This document shows, in pieces, positions 29,732 through 38,006 of a stretch of DNA of 38,008 nt (positions are counted from its first letter, which is position 1; each line of letters begins with the position of its first letter). Source of the stretch: Bacteroidales bacterium (GTDB lineage Bacteria > Bacteroidota > Bacteroidia > Bacteroidales > UBA932); the NCBI GenBank assembly GCA_017647795.1, contig JAGCJX010000006.1, forward strand, positions 1 through 38,008, written 5' to 3'. The notes beneath the pieces were generated by a model. That model did not search any database. It saw only the letters and a program-made list of their open reading frames with translations, and was not told the DNA's origin. The translations under genes and the position numbers were made by a program.

Positions 29732-32700
29732 TTATTGAACAGGAGTTTCCTCGACTGTATTCATCATGTTTTGAATTTCTTCTTGAGTTTTCCATTGGAT
29801 GGTATCTCCCGGCACCTCTTCGAAACGCATCGACTGGTGCTTGCGCAACGAATCCGCACTTTTCTGCCAGTCACGTCGCGACCGTGATTTGGCTCGTTCT
29901 CCCCAACGTTTGCGCTCGCTCACCTTCTTGAAACGACGCGTAATTTCTTCGCCAAAGTTCAGACGGAGGCTATCAATTTTCTTGATTTCAACGGGCGTTA
30001 CCGCGTTTTTATACTTGGCTTTGCCAATGCCAAAACGCATGTCGTCCATCGTTCCGCGGATGTTCACACCCGCTTTGAACGGCAACGGTGATTCCAGGAT
30101 GGAAATGTGGTAGTCGAAACTCATGTCCAAATTTTGAATTCCGCCTGCCGCAGCCTTGTAACGGTCCATTTCCACCAAGAAAGGATAGATGGTCACCTGC
30201 CCCTCTTCTACCGTCATGTTCACGGAAATTTCATCGATCAGGTTTTTATCCTTATTTCGGAACATCAGCAATTTCGAAATTTCCGCAAAGGTCTTACCAT
30301 CCAGAAGCACCAAGTCATTGCCCCGGATGTTCATCGCAGCCCGCAACGAAGGAATTTGCAAATTCATCAAAGAATCCATGACACTTTCCGCCGACACCTG
30401 CACGTTGATCAAACCGTGGAACGATTGCAACATCGGCACCAAAGAGTCCAAGGCCGGCACAGCACGAAGGACATTGTCCACATCCACGTCCTTCACCTGC
30501 AATTCAAATCCAGCATAACCCCGACGGGGTGTAGCAGCCTGATAGATCAGGGTCGCATGAATTTGAGCTTGTTCAAAGGTATTCAGATTGAGATTCTCCA
30601 AATAAACATACCGGTCTTTCACCTCTATTTTTCCCGCAATGTTGCGCATTTCCAACGCATCAAACAACAACCGGTCGATGCTGGTCTGGAAGGTAAATTC
30701 AATGTTTTCCGGAACTTGAATCAAACGCAAACTTCGTTTAGTACTGTCCGCCAGAGCCTGTTCCGCCACGCGGTCGGCGTCGGCCATCGCCTCCTGCAGT
30801 TGCTGCTCCTGCTGTTCCATTTCCTGCCAGCTTTCTGTAGAAGCAAGGGATGCTACATCCGGAGTCACCCCATCAACCGCAGAGGAATCCTCCACGGGCA
30901 CCCAAGCCGACAACAATTGACCGACATTCATCTCTTTGGAAGTCACCTCCAGGGCTCCTTTCAATTTCTTACCTTGAACCAAAGCCTCGTAAGGATGTTC
31001 CAAGGTTCCTTTCAAACGCACATCCGACTGTCCAATCTTGAAATAAGTGTCCTCCAATTTGAGTTGACGGTCGTGGAATCCCAATTTGGCCTTCCGCATC
31101 CGTATAGGCAATTCGAATTGCGGGGTACGGACACTCACACGAGAGACCTCCATATCGGCTTCCGGCATCCACAACGTATCGTTCAACTGCTTGGCCAACA
31201 AACTCAGTTCTGCGTGATTCAACAACGCACGCGTTTCACCCAGACGGAGCGAAAAAGTATCAATGGCAGCTCCAAATTTCAACTGCTGACGGTCGGGACG
31301 GTCGGAACGGGGCGACAACGAGGCCTCCAGACTGCCTCGACGGCTGAAGATACGCAACCCCTCGTCCTGACGGGCCATCAGACGACGCCACTGGGCATCC
31401 CCACTCACTTTAAACAATTTCAAGGTATCTTTCGGACGGTCAGAACGAACCTTGATGTGCAAACTGTCAGCAGCTGCACGCAACCCTTCCGTCTGGAAGG
31501 AGAACTGGGAAATTTCCGCTTCGGCACCCAAAGACTTACCTCCAAAGAACCGCAAAGCAGCCTGGCTATTCAATTCAAAACCAGAAGTTGTATCACGTAC
31601 CACGACGCCATCGGTCGTTACTTTTCCCAACGCAAAGATCCGTCCCCAGTCCTGGTTCTGCAGCGTCGACAAACGCATGCGCAGACGCAAATCCGCATCC
31701 AGATTTCCGGACAACTCCACTCCTGACTTCCAGGGGAAGGTTCCCGCAATCGCTGCCAAATCCACCTTTGCCTCGGTTTGCACCGACAACAAGGGATCCG
31801 CAAAGAGATCGGTCATCTTGGCTTTGAGTAACACGTCCGTATTCATTCCCCGCAACTGGAAGATTTTCAAATCCACAAAGGATGTATCGTTGCGGGTCTT
31901 GTCCAAATAGGTCTCAAATTCAGCAGCCAAGTAGTCCACCGCATAGGGCAACCCTTTGTAGCTTGCCGAAGCCTCATCAACGGTCAATCCCAGCTGCAAC
32001 ACCGGAAGATGGCCTTCGCCCAACAAACCTTTGACATGGCCGGAAACTGCAATCTTTCCGTCGGCCTTCAACCCCTCCTGTGACATCAAATGCTTCGGAA
32101 TCAGGGCCAACATCTTTTCGACCGAAGGAGCTTCTGCCCCCAAGTCCAGATCCAAATCAAACAGACCTCCCGGCAAAGGCAAAGCAGTTCCGTCCACCAA
32201 AAGATGAATGTCGTTTACCCCCAAAGTTGACTCCTTGAAAGTCAGGCATTTTGTTTCCCGATTCCAACCCATCTTCCCGTGGAAAGACAGGGCCATACGA
32301 CGGGCCCAAGATTGTCGTCCCTGGCGCACAGACAGGCCGGCACAATCAAAGTCCAATGACAAACGAGCGCCACGATCCATCATACCCACCCGCACTTTCA
32401 CATCCACGTCCCGCGCCAAAACCGAAGTGCGAGAAACCCGATCCCGGTACGAAATCCGCGCATCGTTGATGCTCAACTGACGAAGCAATACAGCCGTTAC
32501 CCCCGGAATGTTTACATCGAAACTTGACAAATCAAAACTCGACGTATCAGCTACTTGTACGGTATCCTTGGCCGGCATCAAAGTCTCCCAGTTCGCAAAA
32601 CCAGAAGTATCCCGCCAAGCAAATACCTGAGCACTGTCTAACGAAATTTCATGAATCAGCAAGCGTTGCTTGAACAAAAAGGCAAAAGGCTCAAATTCAA

Positions 32701-33034
32701 CCCGACAAGCAGCAAATGTCAGCAACGAATCCCGCAAACGACGGCGCGACAAAGTATCCGTCCGCTCTTGTTTGTGCGGGTCCGGAACCACGATTTCACC
32801 CTGTTCCAGGCAAATGCCCAAGCGGGGGAAGGTTGAAAAGAATGTGACATCCACATTTTCCAGATGAATCTCTGCCGATAAGGCATCATTCACAACGTGC
32901 TGTACAATCGGGGTAATGCGTTTCGGGGTAAAGACAAAATAGCCCAACACCCCCATTACCACCAAAAACAAAGCCAGCAGACCTCCCAAAACGATGCTGC
33001 TGACCTTCATTCCTGTTTTCAAACCTTTTCTCAT
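29732..33034 (-). CDS. AsmA-family inner-membrane-anchored periplasmic protein
   Basis: This 1100-residue protein has a short basic cytoplasmic end, one transmembrane helix (about 12-34, VLGGLLALFLVVMGVLGYFV) and a long beta-rich periplasmic part. The opening after the helix (ITPIVQHVVNDALSAEIHLENVDVTFFSTFPRLG in pieces) is the AsmA start, and the C-terminal AsmA-like domain includes FHGLINVQVSAESVMDS and VTIYPFLVEMDRY. AsmA/TamB relatives move phospholipids across the periplasm; that function is inferred. A Glu/Gln-rich stretch (EMEQQEQQLQEAMADADR) lies near 740. The last ~80 residues are basic and helical. It lies 36 nt after the LysE gene. Confidence 0.88.
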   Translation of the reverse strand: MRKGLKTGMKVSSIVLGGLLALFLVVMGVLGYFVFTPKRITPIVQHVVNDALSAEIHLENVDVTFFSTFPRLGICLEQGEIVVPDPHKQERTDTLSRRRLRDSLLTFAACRVEFEPFAFLFKQRLLIHEISLDSAQVFAWRDTSGFANWETLMPAKDTVQVADTSSFDLSSFDVNIPGVTAVLLRQLSINDARISYRDRVSRTSVLARDVDVKVRVGMMDRGARLSLDFDCAGLSVRQGRQSWARRMALSFHGKMGWNRETKCLTFKESTLGVNDIHLLVDGTALPLPGGLFDLDLDLGAEAPSVEKMLALIPKHLMSQEGLKADGKIAVSGHVKGLLGEGHLPVLQLGLTVDEASASYKGLPYAVDYLAAEFETYLDKTRNDTSFVDLKIFQLRGMNTDVLLKAKMTDLFADPLLSVQTEAKVDLAAIAGTFPWKSGVELSGNLDADLRLRMRLSTLQNQDWGRIFALGKVTTDGVVVRDTTSGFELNSQAALRFFGGKSLGAEAEISQFSFQTEGLRAAADSLHIKVRSDRPKDTLKLFKVSGDAQWRRLMARQDEGLRIFSRRGSLEASLSPRSDRPDRQQLKFGAAIDTFSLRLGETRALLNHAELSLLAKQLNDTLWMPEADMEVSRVSVRTPQFELPIRMRKAKLGFHDRQLKLEDTYFKIGQSDVRLKGTLEHPYEALVQGKKLKGALEVTSKEMNVGQLLSAWVPVEDSSAVDGVTPDVASLASTESWQEMEQQEQQLQEAMADADRVAEQALADSTKRSLRLIQVPENIEFTFQTSIDRLLFDALEMRNIAGKIEVKDRYVYLENLNLNTFEQAQIHATLIYQAATPRRGYAGFELQVKDVDVDNVLRAVPALDSLVPMLQSFHGLINVQVSAESVMDSLMNLQIPSLRAAMNIRGNDLVLLDGKTFAEISKLLMFRNKDKNLIDEISVNMTVEEGQVTIYPFLVEMDRYKAAAGGIQNLDMSFDYHISILESPLPFKAGVNIRGTMDDMRFGIGKAKYKNAVTPVEIKKIDSLRLNFGEEITRRFKKVSERKRWGERAKSRSRRDWQKSADSLRKHQSMRFEEVPGDTIQWKTQEEIQNMMNTVEETPVQ

Positions 33035-33070
33035 GTATCGGATTGTATTTATCAGTCAATTAACTCCTTA

Positions 33071-33751
33071 TCAAAAAGCGAGAAGTCCCCCGTGTACCAA
33101 GAGGTACAAGCCAAAACCAATGACTCCCAACCCCGCAAGACGGTTGATGAACAACACGTGCTTCAGCCGGATAAAACGGTGAAAACGGGAAAGGAGGAAA
33201 CTCATCACAAACCAGTACGTAGCCGCACCACAGAAGAGGGCCACAATCAAGAGCACAGATGCCCACAACGGACGGGCCTCGGTCAACCCAAAGGATGCAA
33301 ACAAAGCAATCATCACAAACAACGCACCGGCATTCGACAAACCGGTCACCGTCGCCTTCATAAAATATTGCCAACGGTCACGGGCCGTCACAGCCACCGA
33401 CACCGACGACGCCCCCCCTTCCTGCGACGTTTCCTTCGGCGCAACACCTCCTTCTTCCGCTTTCGGACGGTTCCGGAACATCGTCCAACCCAGGTACGTG
33501 ATGATCAGACCTCCCACCAGCTCAATCCAGGAGGTATTGTTCTCAATAAAGAAATGAATCCCCGTCACCGCAAAAGCCACCACCGCCGCGTAGGTCGTAT
33601 CCGTCAAGGCCCCACCCAAACCACAAGAAAAACCGGACTTATGTCCTTCATTCAAGGATTTGTTGATGGCAAACAAAGCAACAGGACCGATGGGCGCCGA
33701 AGCAATGACGCCCATCACAAATCCTGTCCACAGATAGTTCATCCAATCCAT
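33071..33751 (-). CDS. LysE/RhtB-family amino-acid exporter
   Basis: This 226-residue inner-membrane protein has about six hydrophobic helices, starting with WTGFVMGVIASAPIGPVALFAI; the ASAPIGPV motif in helix one is the family mark. The loop in the middle (PKAEEGGVAPKETSQEGGASS) is hydrophilic and long. Substrates in the family are basic or neutral amino acids and homoserine. The start at 33751 overlaps the stop of the exonuclease gene by one base (TAATG), giving tight coupling. It follows a secreted peptidase and exonuclease gene in the same unit. Confidence 0.88.
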   Translation of the reverse strand: MDWMNYLWTGFVMGVIASAPIGPVALFAINKSLNEGHKSGFSCGLGGALTDTTYAAVVAFAVTGIHFFIENNTSWIELVGGLIITYLGWTMFRNRPKAEEGGVAPKETSQEGGASSVSVAVTARDRWQYFMKATVTGLSNAGALFVMIALFASFGLTEARPLWASVLLIVALFCGAATYWFVMSFLLSRFHRFIRLKHVLFINRLAGLGVIGFGLYLLVHGGLLAF

Positions 33752-34506
33752 TACTGCATCTCCAATTCTACCGGACAATGGTCCGAACCAAAGATTTGCT
33801 GATGGATTTTGGCACCACGAAGACGATCTTTCAAAGAAGCGGAGGTCAAAAAGTAATCAATCCGCCAGCCCACATTTTTCTGACGTGACTGGAAACGGTA
33901 AGACCACCACGAATATTCCCCTTCCGCATCGGGATAATAATGACGGAAGGTATCAATGAATCCATCCTCTTCGACCAAACGGGAGAATTTTCCACGTTCC
34001 TCGTCCGAGAAGCCGGGATTCCGACGGTTGGTCTTCGGATTCTTCAAATCAATCTCCTTGTGCGCCACATTCAAGTCTCCGCAAACAACGACAGGCTTCC
34101 GTTCTTGCAGGCTCAACAAATAGGCCCGAAAATCATCTTCCCAACGCATGCGGTAATCCAAACGAGCCAATTCCTCTTGCGCATTCGGCACATAGACCGT
34201 CACGAAAAAGAAATCTTCCATCTCCAGGGTGATCACACGACCTTCGTGATCGTGCTCATCTACCCCGATGCCATAGGTCACAGCCAAGGGCTCGTGACGG
34301 GTATAAACCGCTGTTCCGGAATATCCTTTGCGATCCGCATAATTCCAATAAGAACGGTAACCCTCGAACTCCAGATCAAGCTGTCCTGCCTGCATTTTGG
34401 TCTCCTGCAAGGCAAAGAAATCCGCATCCAATTCCTTAAAAATGTCGGCAAATCCCTTGCCCACACAGGCCCGAAGGCCGTTCACATTCCAAGAGATGAA
34501 GCGCAT
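33751..34506 (-). CDS. xth: Exodeoxyribonuclease III (AP endonuclease)
   Basis: This 251-residue enzyme cuts abasic sites and degrades 3' ends in base-excision repair. It starts with MRFISWNVNGLRACV, has Glu35 in LQETKMQ as metal ligand, GYSGTAVYTR, the GDLNVAH motif, WRIDYFLTS and the C-terminal GSDHCPVELEM with the catalytic Asp-His. These are all in place. I chose the ATG at 34506, one base after the peptidase stop. A longer in-frame start at 34629 would run inside the peptidase gene and adds nothing family-like. The LysE gene overlaps its stop by one base. Confidence 0.95.
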   Translation of the reverse strand: MRFISWNVNGLRACVGKGFADIFKELDADFFALQETKMQAGQLDLEFEGYRSYWNYADRKGYSGTAVYTRHEPLAVTYGIGVDEHDHEGRVITLEMEDFFFVTVYVPNAQEELARLDYRMRWEDDFRAYLLSLQERKPVVVCGDLNVAHKEIDLKNPKTNRRNPGFSDEERGKFSRLVEEDGFIDTFRHYYPDAEGEYSWWSYRFQSRQKNVGWRIDYFLTSASLKDRLRGAKIHQQIFGSDHCPVELEMQ

Positions 34507-34507
34507 A

Positions 34508-35890
34508 CTAGAACATATAGTCCCAAGCGGGAAGTTGTACCGGTTTTTGTTCTGCAGCCTTGCGCGATACTTCGTCCAAATAACGTTTGTTGATGACAAT
34601 ACGGAACATGTATTCATCAAACCAAGCATCGGTAAAAGTCAAGTATCCGTTGTGGCCAGCGGATGCACCCCAACTGTTCTCGAATTCCCATTTTACCGGA
34701 CGGTCATGCTCGTCGGTATCCACGGCAATCAAGGTCATCGCGTGCGAAGAACCGCTCTCACGGGTTAAGATGCGCGCCTTCTTGTCCATGGACAAATCAA
34801 TGCCAAACAAAGCTTCGTAATCGTACATTGCCGGATCAGAAATCCCTGCTTTGGAATTGTAATAAGCCGCCACATCGCAAGAAGCATACATAGCTTCATT
34901 GGCCTTGATGGAAGCCAAAGCCGCTGCTTTGATCACGTCGTTGGGCAAGTTCAAGTACACCCAGTTCACACCTTCCACGGTGTTGCGATAGTTTGCAATA
35001 TCATATACCTTATAATATTCGCGGGTGGGATCGTTCATGATCATGATGTACGCTTCCGGGTTGTAATCGTCCGGAACAATGCTCTTGTAAAAGTCCATCG
35101 GGGTAGAGGTCAAACTCTTGATCTCACCGGATTGAGTTTTGTAACGCCAAGTGAATTCTGTCGGCGGCTCGCCCAAACACAAAGCCAAAATGCGGTACAC
35201 GTCTTCCAGAATCTCCAATTTCGCCTCTTTTACCGCTTTCTTCTTGGCTCCTGAATGGATGAGTTCGCGCAAAGCATAACCACCGGCACGCAAACGTTCG
35301 TTGATCACATTACTCATTTGGGAAGTATTGTTGGAGTGTGCAGTTTCCGGCATCACTTCTTGCGGAACCACACCGTATTTCTCAGCGATGTTGTAGAAAA
35401 GGTTCCAAACACCTCCGTCGTTCACGGGAGCTTTGAAAAAGAATTCCACATCCCGATCGGTCATCGCGTGATCAGCTGTTGCAATCACATTTTCCAAGAA
35501 CAGGTTGCTCTTTTCAAAAATATCCCAGAAATAATTGTAGTTGTGAGAAAAGTCAAACGCATTCAAATCAAATTGCTTCATTACCGTCGGGCGCAAGACA
35601 TTCATCGAAGTAAACATCCAGCAACGACCCGAAGACTGTTGGTCGGTAATTCCCTTCACGTCAACACGGTATTTGAAATAGTGGTCAATCTGACCGTCCA
35701 ATTCATGATTGAGGGCGAGGGTTTTCAAATTGGCATTGCCTTTCAGAATATTTTGCAAAGCCTTGGTCGATGCATCCAATTCAAAGGACGATTGGATTTG
35801 TTGCAAATCCGATTTGCTGATTTCTTGAGCAGAGGCCGACACACCCGCCAGACCCATTCCCAAGCAAAGGATAAAGAGTTTCTTATTCAT
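34508..35890 (-). CDS. Secreted C1-family aminopeptidase (PepC / bleomycin-hydrolase-like)
   Basis: This papain-fold peptidase has the active-site Cys97 in QQSSGRCWMF, His390 in SGSSHAMTLIAVD and Asn412 in WEFENSWG (numbering from the upstream ATG at 35911). Unlike classic cytoplasmic PepC, it begins with a signal peptide (MNKKLFILCLGMGLAGVSASAQ), so it should act in the periplasm or outside. The family trims amino acids or dipeptides from peptide ends. ATGs at 35911, 35902 and 35890 are all in frame; I chose 35890 because it gives a standard signal peptide and a leader of some 20 nt after the -7 box. It heads the five-gene minus-strand unit. Confidence 0.9.
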   Translation of the reverse strand: MNKKLFILCLGMGLAGVSASAQEISKSDLQQIQSSFELDASTKALQNILKGNANLKTLALNHELDGQIDHYFKYRVDVKGITDQQSSGRCWMFTSMNVLRPTVMKQFDLNAFDFSHNYNYFWDIFEKSNLFLENVIATADHAMTDRDVEFFFKAPVNDGGVWNLFYNIAEKYGVVPQEVMPETAHSNNTSQMSNVINERLRAGGYALRELIHSGAKKKAVKEAKLEILEDVYRILALCLGEPPTEFTWRYKTQSGEIKSLTSTPMDFYKSIVPDDYNPEAYIMIMNDPTREYYKVYDIANYRNTVEGVNWVYLNLPNDVIKAAALASIKANEAMYASCDVAAYYNSKAGISDPAMYDYEALFGIDLSMDKKARILTRESGSSHAMTLIAVDTDEHDRPVKWEFENSWGASAGHNGYLTFTDAWFDEYMFRIVINKRYLDEVSRKAAEQKPVQLPAWDYMF

Positions 35891-35917
35891 AATTTCATTC
35901 ATTTTTTTCATCTTTCA

Positions 35918-35925
35918 AAGATAGA
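35918..35925 (-). promoter_or_regulatory. Bacteroidetes -7 box for the C1 peptidase operon
   Basis: Minus-strand TATCTTTG, with TTTG (plus-strand CAAA at 35943-35946) 17 nt further upstream as a possible -33 element, slightly closer than usual. The first in-frame ATG comes four bases after the box. Confidence 0.5.
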
Positions 35926-36051
35926 CAATCCCCTGCATTATTCAAAGAATCTCCCTCATTTTCAGCAGAAATTCCACACTCGGCATAACATTTGAAATAA
36001 TATTTACAATTGTTTATATTTATAATATAATGCAATTTTTTAAGAATTTTA

Positions 36052-36081
36052 TTTGCATGTAAAAAAATTATACTATATTTG
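36052..36081 (+). promoter_or_regulatory. Promoter (TTTG-N18-TATATTTG) for the PepSY-like gene
   Basis: TTTG at 36052-36055 and TATATTTG at 36074-36081, within a very AT-rich stretch (about 36000-36080). Leader to the ATG at 36129 is about 47 nt. Confidence 0.6.
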
Positions 36082-36128
36082 CACTGTAAAGTTAAGGTTT
36101 ATAAAAGGTTTTTAATGGTCTTTTTGTT

Positions 36129-36572
36129 ATGAAAAAGGTTTTAACAGCACTCATTATTTGTTTCTTCGGACTCGGATTCACCCTCCAAGCCGGAGAACGG
36201 GAACGTGCCATTACTTTTGGAAAGTTACCGATGAAAGCACAAAACTTCATCACAGACAACTTTTCAAAAGACCAGGTCCTCCTAATTACCGAGGAAACGG
36301 AATTCCTCGATAAAGAATTCAAGGTGATGCTTGAAAACGGAATATCCCTGAAATTCGAATCGGATGGAGCTTGGAAAAAAGTAGAAAACAAATTGACTGC
36401 AGTTCCAGAATCCCTGATTCCGAGCGAGATCCGATCTTACGTCGATCAGAAATTCCCGAAAGCTGACGTCCGCGAGATACAGCGAAAGAAACGCGGCTGG
36501 GAAATTGAACTGATGAACGGAATCAGTCTGGAATTCGACAAGTTTTTCAATTTGACAGACTACGACGATTAA
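36129..36572 (+). CDS. Secreted PepSY-like-domain protein
   Basis: This 147-residue protein has a signal peptide (cleavage near LQAGE, residue 21) and two short PepSY-like repeats, about 28-85 (LPMKAQNFITDNFSKDQV ... VMLENGISLKFESDGAW) and 88-140 (IPSEIRSYVDQKFPKADV ... IELMNGISLEFDK). Each ends in the strand pair with NGISLxF that marks the Bacteroidetes putative beta-lactamase-inhibitor-like PepSY family. Such proteins are periplasmic and are of uncertain function, perhaps peptidase inhibition. A strong promoter and terminator make it a single-gene unit, so it may be well expressed. Confidence 0.85.
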   Translation: MKKVLTALIICFFGLGFTLQAGERERAITFGKLPMKAQNFITDNFSKDQVLLITEETEFLDKEFKVMLENGISLKFESDGAWKKVENKLTAVPESLIPSEIRSYVDQKFPKADVREIQRKKRGWEIELMNGISLEFDKFFNLTDYDD

Positions 36573-36588
36573 TGGATTAACACTGGAG

Positions 36589-36622
36589 AAGGAGCGATGC
36601 GATATCGCTCCTTTCTTTTTTT
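36589..36622 (+). terminator. Rho-independent terminator after the PepSY-like gene
   Basis: AAGGAGCGAT (36589-36598) pairs with ATCGCTCCTT (36604-36613) around a 5-nt loop, followed by a long T-rich run. Confidence 0.9.
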
Positions 36623-36646
36623 AGTCACACCCAACCTTCTTTTTAC

Positions 36647-36654
36647 TACCTTTG
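36647..36654 (+). promoter_or_regulatory. Bacteroidetes -7 box for the esterase gene
   Basis: TACCTTTG matches TAnnTTTG and is 31 nt before the ATG at 36686. Confidence 0.5.
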
Positions 36655-36685
36655 TCTCATCAAAAAACATCAAACCGTCAACACG

Positions 36686-37561
36686 ATGAGAAAAATCCTA
36701 TTTTTCCTGAGCCTGTGCTGGATGGCAACAATCCTCCCCTGCCAAGCACAACCCAGCCGCACCTTCGCAAAAGAAGTATTGCACAGCGAAATGCTGAACC
36801 GAGACATTGCCTACACCGTCTACCTACCGGCCGACTACGAAACATCCGACCGAGAATACCGCATCATGTACCTGTTACACGGATACGGTGGTGACGAAAC
36901 CAACTGGCTGTATTACGGAGAAATGGACAAAACAGCAGACCATCTAACCGAAACTGGTGAAATCCACCCGACCATCATTGTCTGCCCCAACGCCGATAAC
37001 GGCTGGTACATCAACCGTGCCGACGGTTCCGACAACTTCGAAGACATGTTCATTCAGGAATTCATCCCCCACATAGAAAAGAAATACAAAGTACGAGCAG
37101 AAAAAGGCTTCCGCTCCATCGGGGGCTTGTCCATGGGCGGCTACGGATCCCTGCTCTACGCTATCAAATACCCCGACCTCTTCAGCGTCTGCATCGCCAT
37201 GAGCGCCGGTGTCATGACCGACCAGGAATTACTCGACCGCTTCAATGGAAATGGAAGCAGCTACGGCCTCATGGAACTCTACGGCTGCACCAAAAAACGT
37301 CTCTCAGACCACTGGTACGCCAACTCCATCCTCGAATTGGTTAAAAACATGCCCGAGAACCAACGCAAACAAGTTAAATTCTACATCGACTGCGGCGATG
37401 ACGACTTCCTCTACCGCGGCAATTCTGAGCTGCACATCCTGATGCGAGAAAAAGGCATCACCCACGAGTACCGCGTACGCGACGGCGCCCACAACTGGAC
37501 CTACTGGCGTTCCGCCCTCGAAGCCGGCCTCAAATACATCCACCAATGCCAACGCTACTAA
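36686..37561 (+). CDS. Secreted esterase D / feruloyl-esterase-like alpha/beta hydrolase
   Basis: This 291-residue secreted esterase belongs to the putative-esterase (PF00756-type) family found in polysaccharide-degrading Bacteroidetes. A signal peptide ends near residue 21 (CQAQ). The nucleophile elbow GLSMGG sets Ser149. Asp in DCGDDDF (about 238) and His269 in DGAHNWTYW complete the triad. LLHGYGGDETNW (63-74) holds the oxyanion region. Relatives act on feruloyl, acetyl or S-formylglutathione esters; a secreted form suggests plant or host glycan ester cleavage, but the substrate is open. It ends in a strong terminator. Confidence 0.9.
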   Translation: MRKILFFLSLCWMATILPCQAQPSRTFAKEVLHSEMLNRDIAYTVYLPADYETSDREYRIMYLLHGYGGDETNWLYYGEMDKTADHLTETGEIHPTIIVCPNADNGWYINRADGSDNFEDMFIQEFIPHIEKKYKVRAEKGFRSIGGLSMGGYGSLLYAIKYPDLFSVCIAMSAGVMTDQELLDRFNGNGSSYGLMELYGCTKKRLSDHWYANSILELVKNMPENQRKQVKFYIDCGDDDFLYRGNSELHILMREKGITHEYRVRDGAHNWTYWRSALEAGLKYIHQCQRY

Positions 37562-37580
37562 TCCCCCTCCCATACCCCCC

Positions 37581-37609
37581 AAAAAGCTGACTCCCCGTCA
37601 GCTTTTTTT
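37581..37609 (+). terminator. Rho-independent terminator after the esterase gene
   Basis: AAAAAGCTGAC (37581-37591) pairs with GTCAGCTTTTTTT (37597-37609) around a 5-nt loop, ending in a T-run. Confidence 0.92.
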
Positions 37610-37644
37610 ATGCCCATCCGTGTCATCCCCGGCCAAAACTCCAC

Positions 37645-37720
37645 TGCGTCATCCCCGGCTTGACCGGGGATCTATTGACCGGTCCTCTCCGAGATTGCCG
37701 GTCAAGCCGGCAATGACGCA
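37645..37720. repeat. Inverted pair of REP-like palindromes
   Basis: A 29-nt unit at 37645-37673 (TGCGTCATCCCCGGCTTGAC then CGGGGATCT) and its inverted relative at 37692-37720 differ only at two paired positions on each arm: CCCC/GGGG in one, TGCC/GGCA in the other. Both copies keep their own hairpin. A truncated piece lies at 37619-37634. The unit is also at 8324-8350. Confidence 0.8.
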
Positions 37721-37731
37721 AGAAGCCCCAA

Positions 37732-37882
37732 AACCACCGCCCATCCACAAAACCCGCCCCTCCCGTGGACGCGCACCCAATAACCACCGCCCATCCACAA
37801 AACCCGCCCCTCCCGTGGACGCGCACCCAAAAAACCACCACCCATCCACAAAACCCGCCCCTCCCGTGGACGCGCACCCAAA
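37732..37882. repeat. Tandem array: three ~50-51-bp units
   Basis: Units start with AACCACC at 37732, 37782 and 37833. Each has arms TCCAC and GTGGA around a C-rich loop. The 26-nt core from TCCAC to GTGGA aligns with the core of the 8101-8317 array at 20 of 26 positions. No gene lies across it. Confidence 0.85.
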
Positions 37883-37888
37883 AAGCAA

Positions 37889-37923
37889 ACAAAAAAAGGG
37901 GCCGACTTCATGGTCAGCCCCTT
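37889..37923 (-). terminator. Rho-independent terminator of the minus-strand gene entering at the right edge
   Basis: On the plus strand AAGGGGCCGAC (37896-37906) pairs with GTCAGCCCCTT (37913-37923) with a mismatch; the minus strand then has a T-run opposite 37891-37897. Confidence 0.75.
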
Positions 37924-37946
37924 CGCAATTTATGTAGCGTCCGCTA

Positions 37947-38006
37947 CTAGTAGGTAACGTCGCCGGTATATGTTGAACGGACGAGTTTGTGACCGTTTCT
38001 CCAGAT
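37947..38006 (-). CDS. C-terminal end of an unidentified protein (5' end outside window)
   Basis: The minus-strand frame entering at 38006 reads IWRNGHKLVRSTYTGDVTY and stops at a TAG (37947-37949). The terminator 24 bases beyond supports this being a true gene end. Nineteen residues are too few to name a family. Confidence 0.5.
   Translation of the reverse strand: MWRNGHKLVRSTYTGDVTY

Noticed and set aside
30107..31726. A 539-residue open frame opposite the AsmA-like gene
   Set aside because: Antisense to a well-formed AsmA-family gene in a tight operon; the translation has no recognisable fold.
34507..34629. N-terminal extension of exonuclease III
   Set aside because: The extra 41 residues overlap the peptidase gene and are not family-like; MRFISWNVNG at 34506 is the normal start.
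37732..37882. CRISPR array or coding repeat at the right end
   Set aside because: Whole units repeat without variable spacers; translations are Pro-rich noise.
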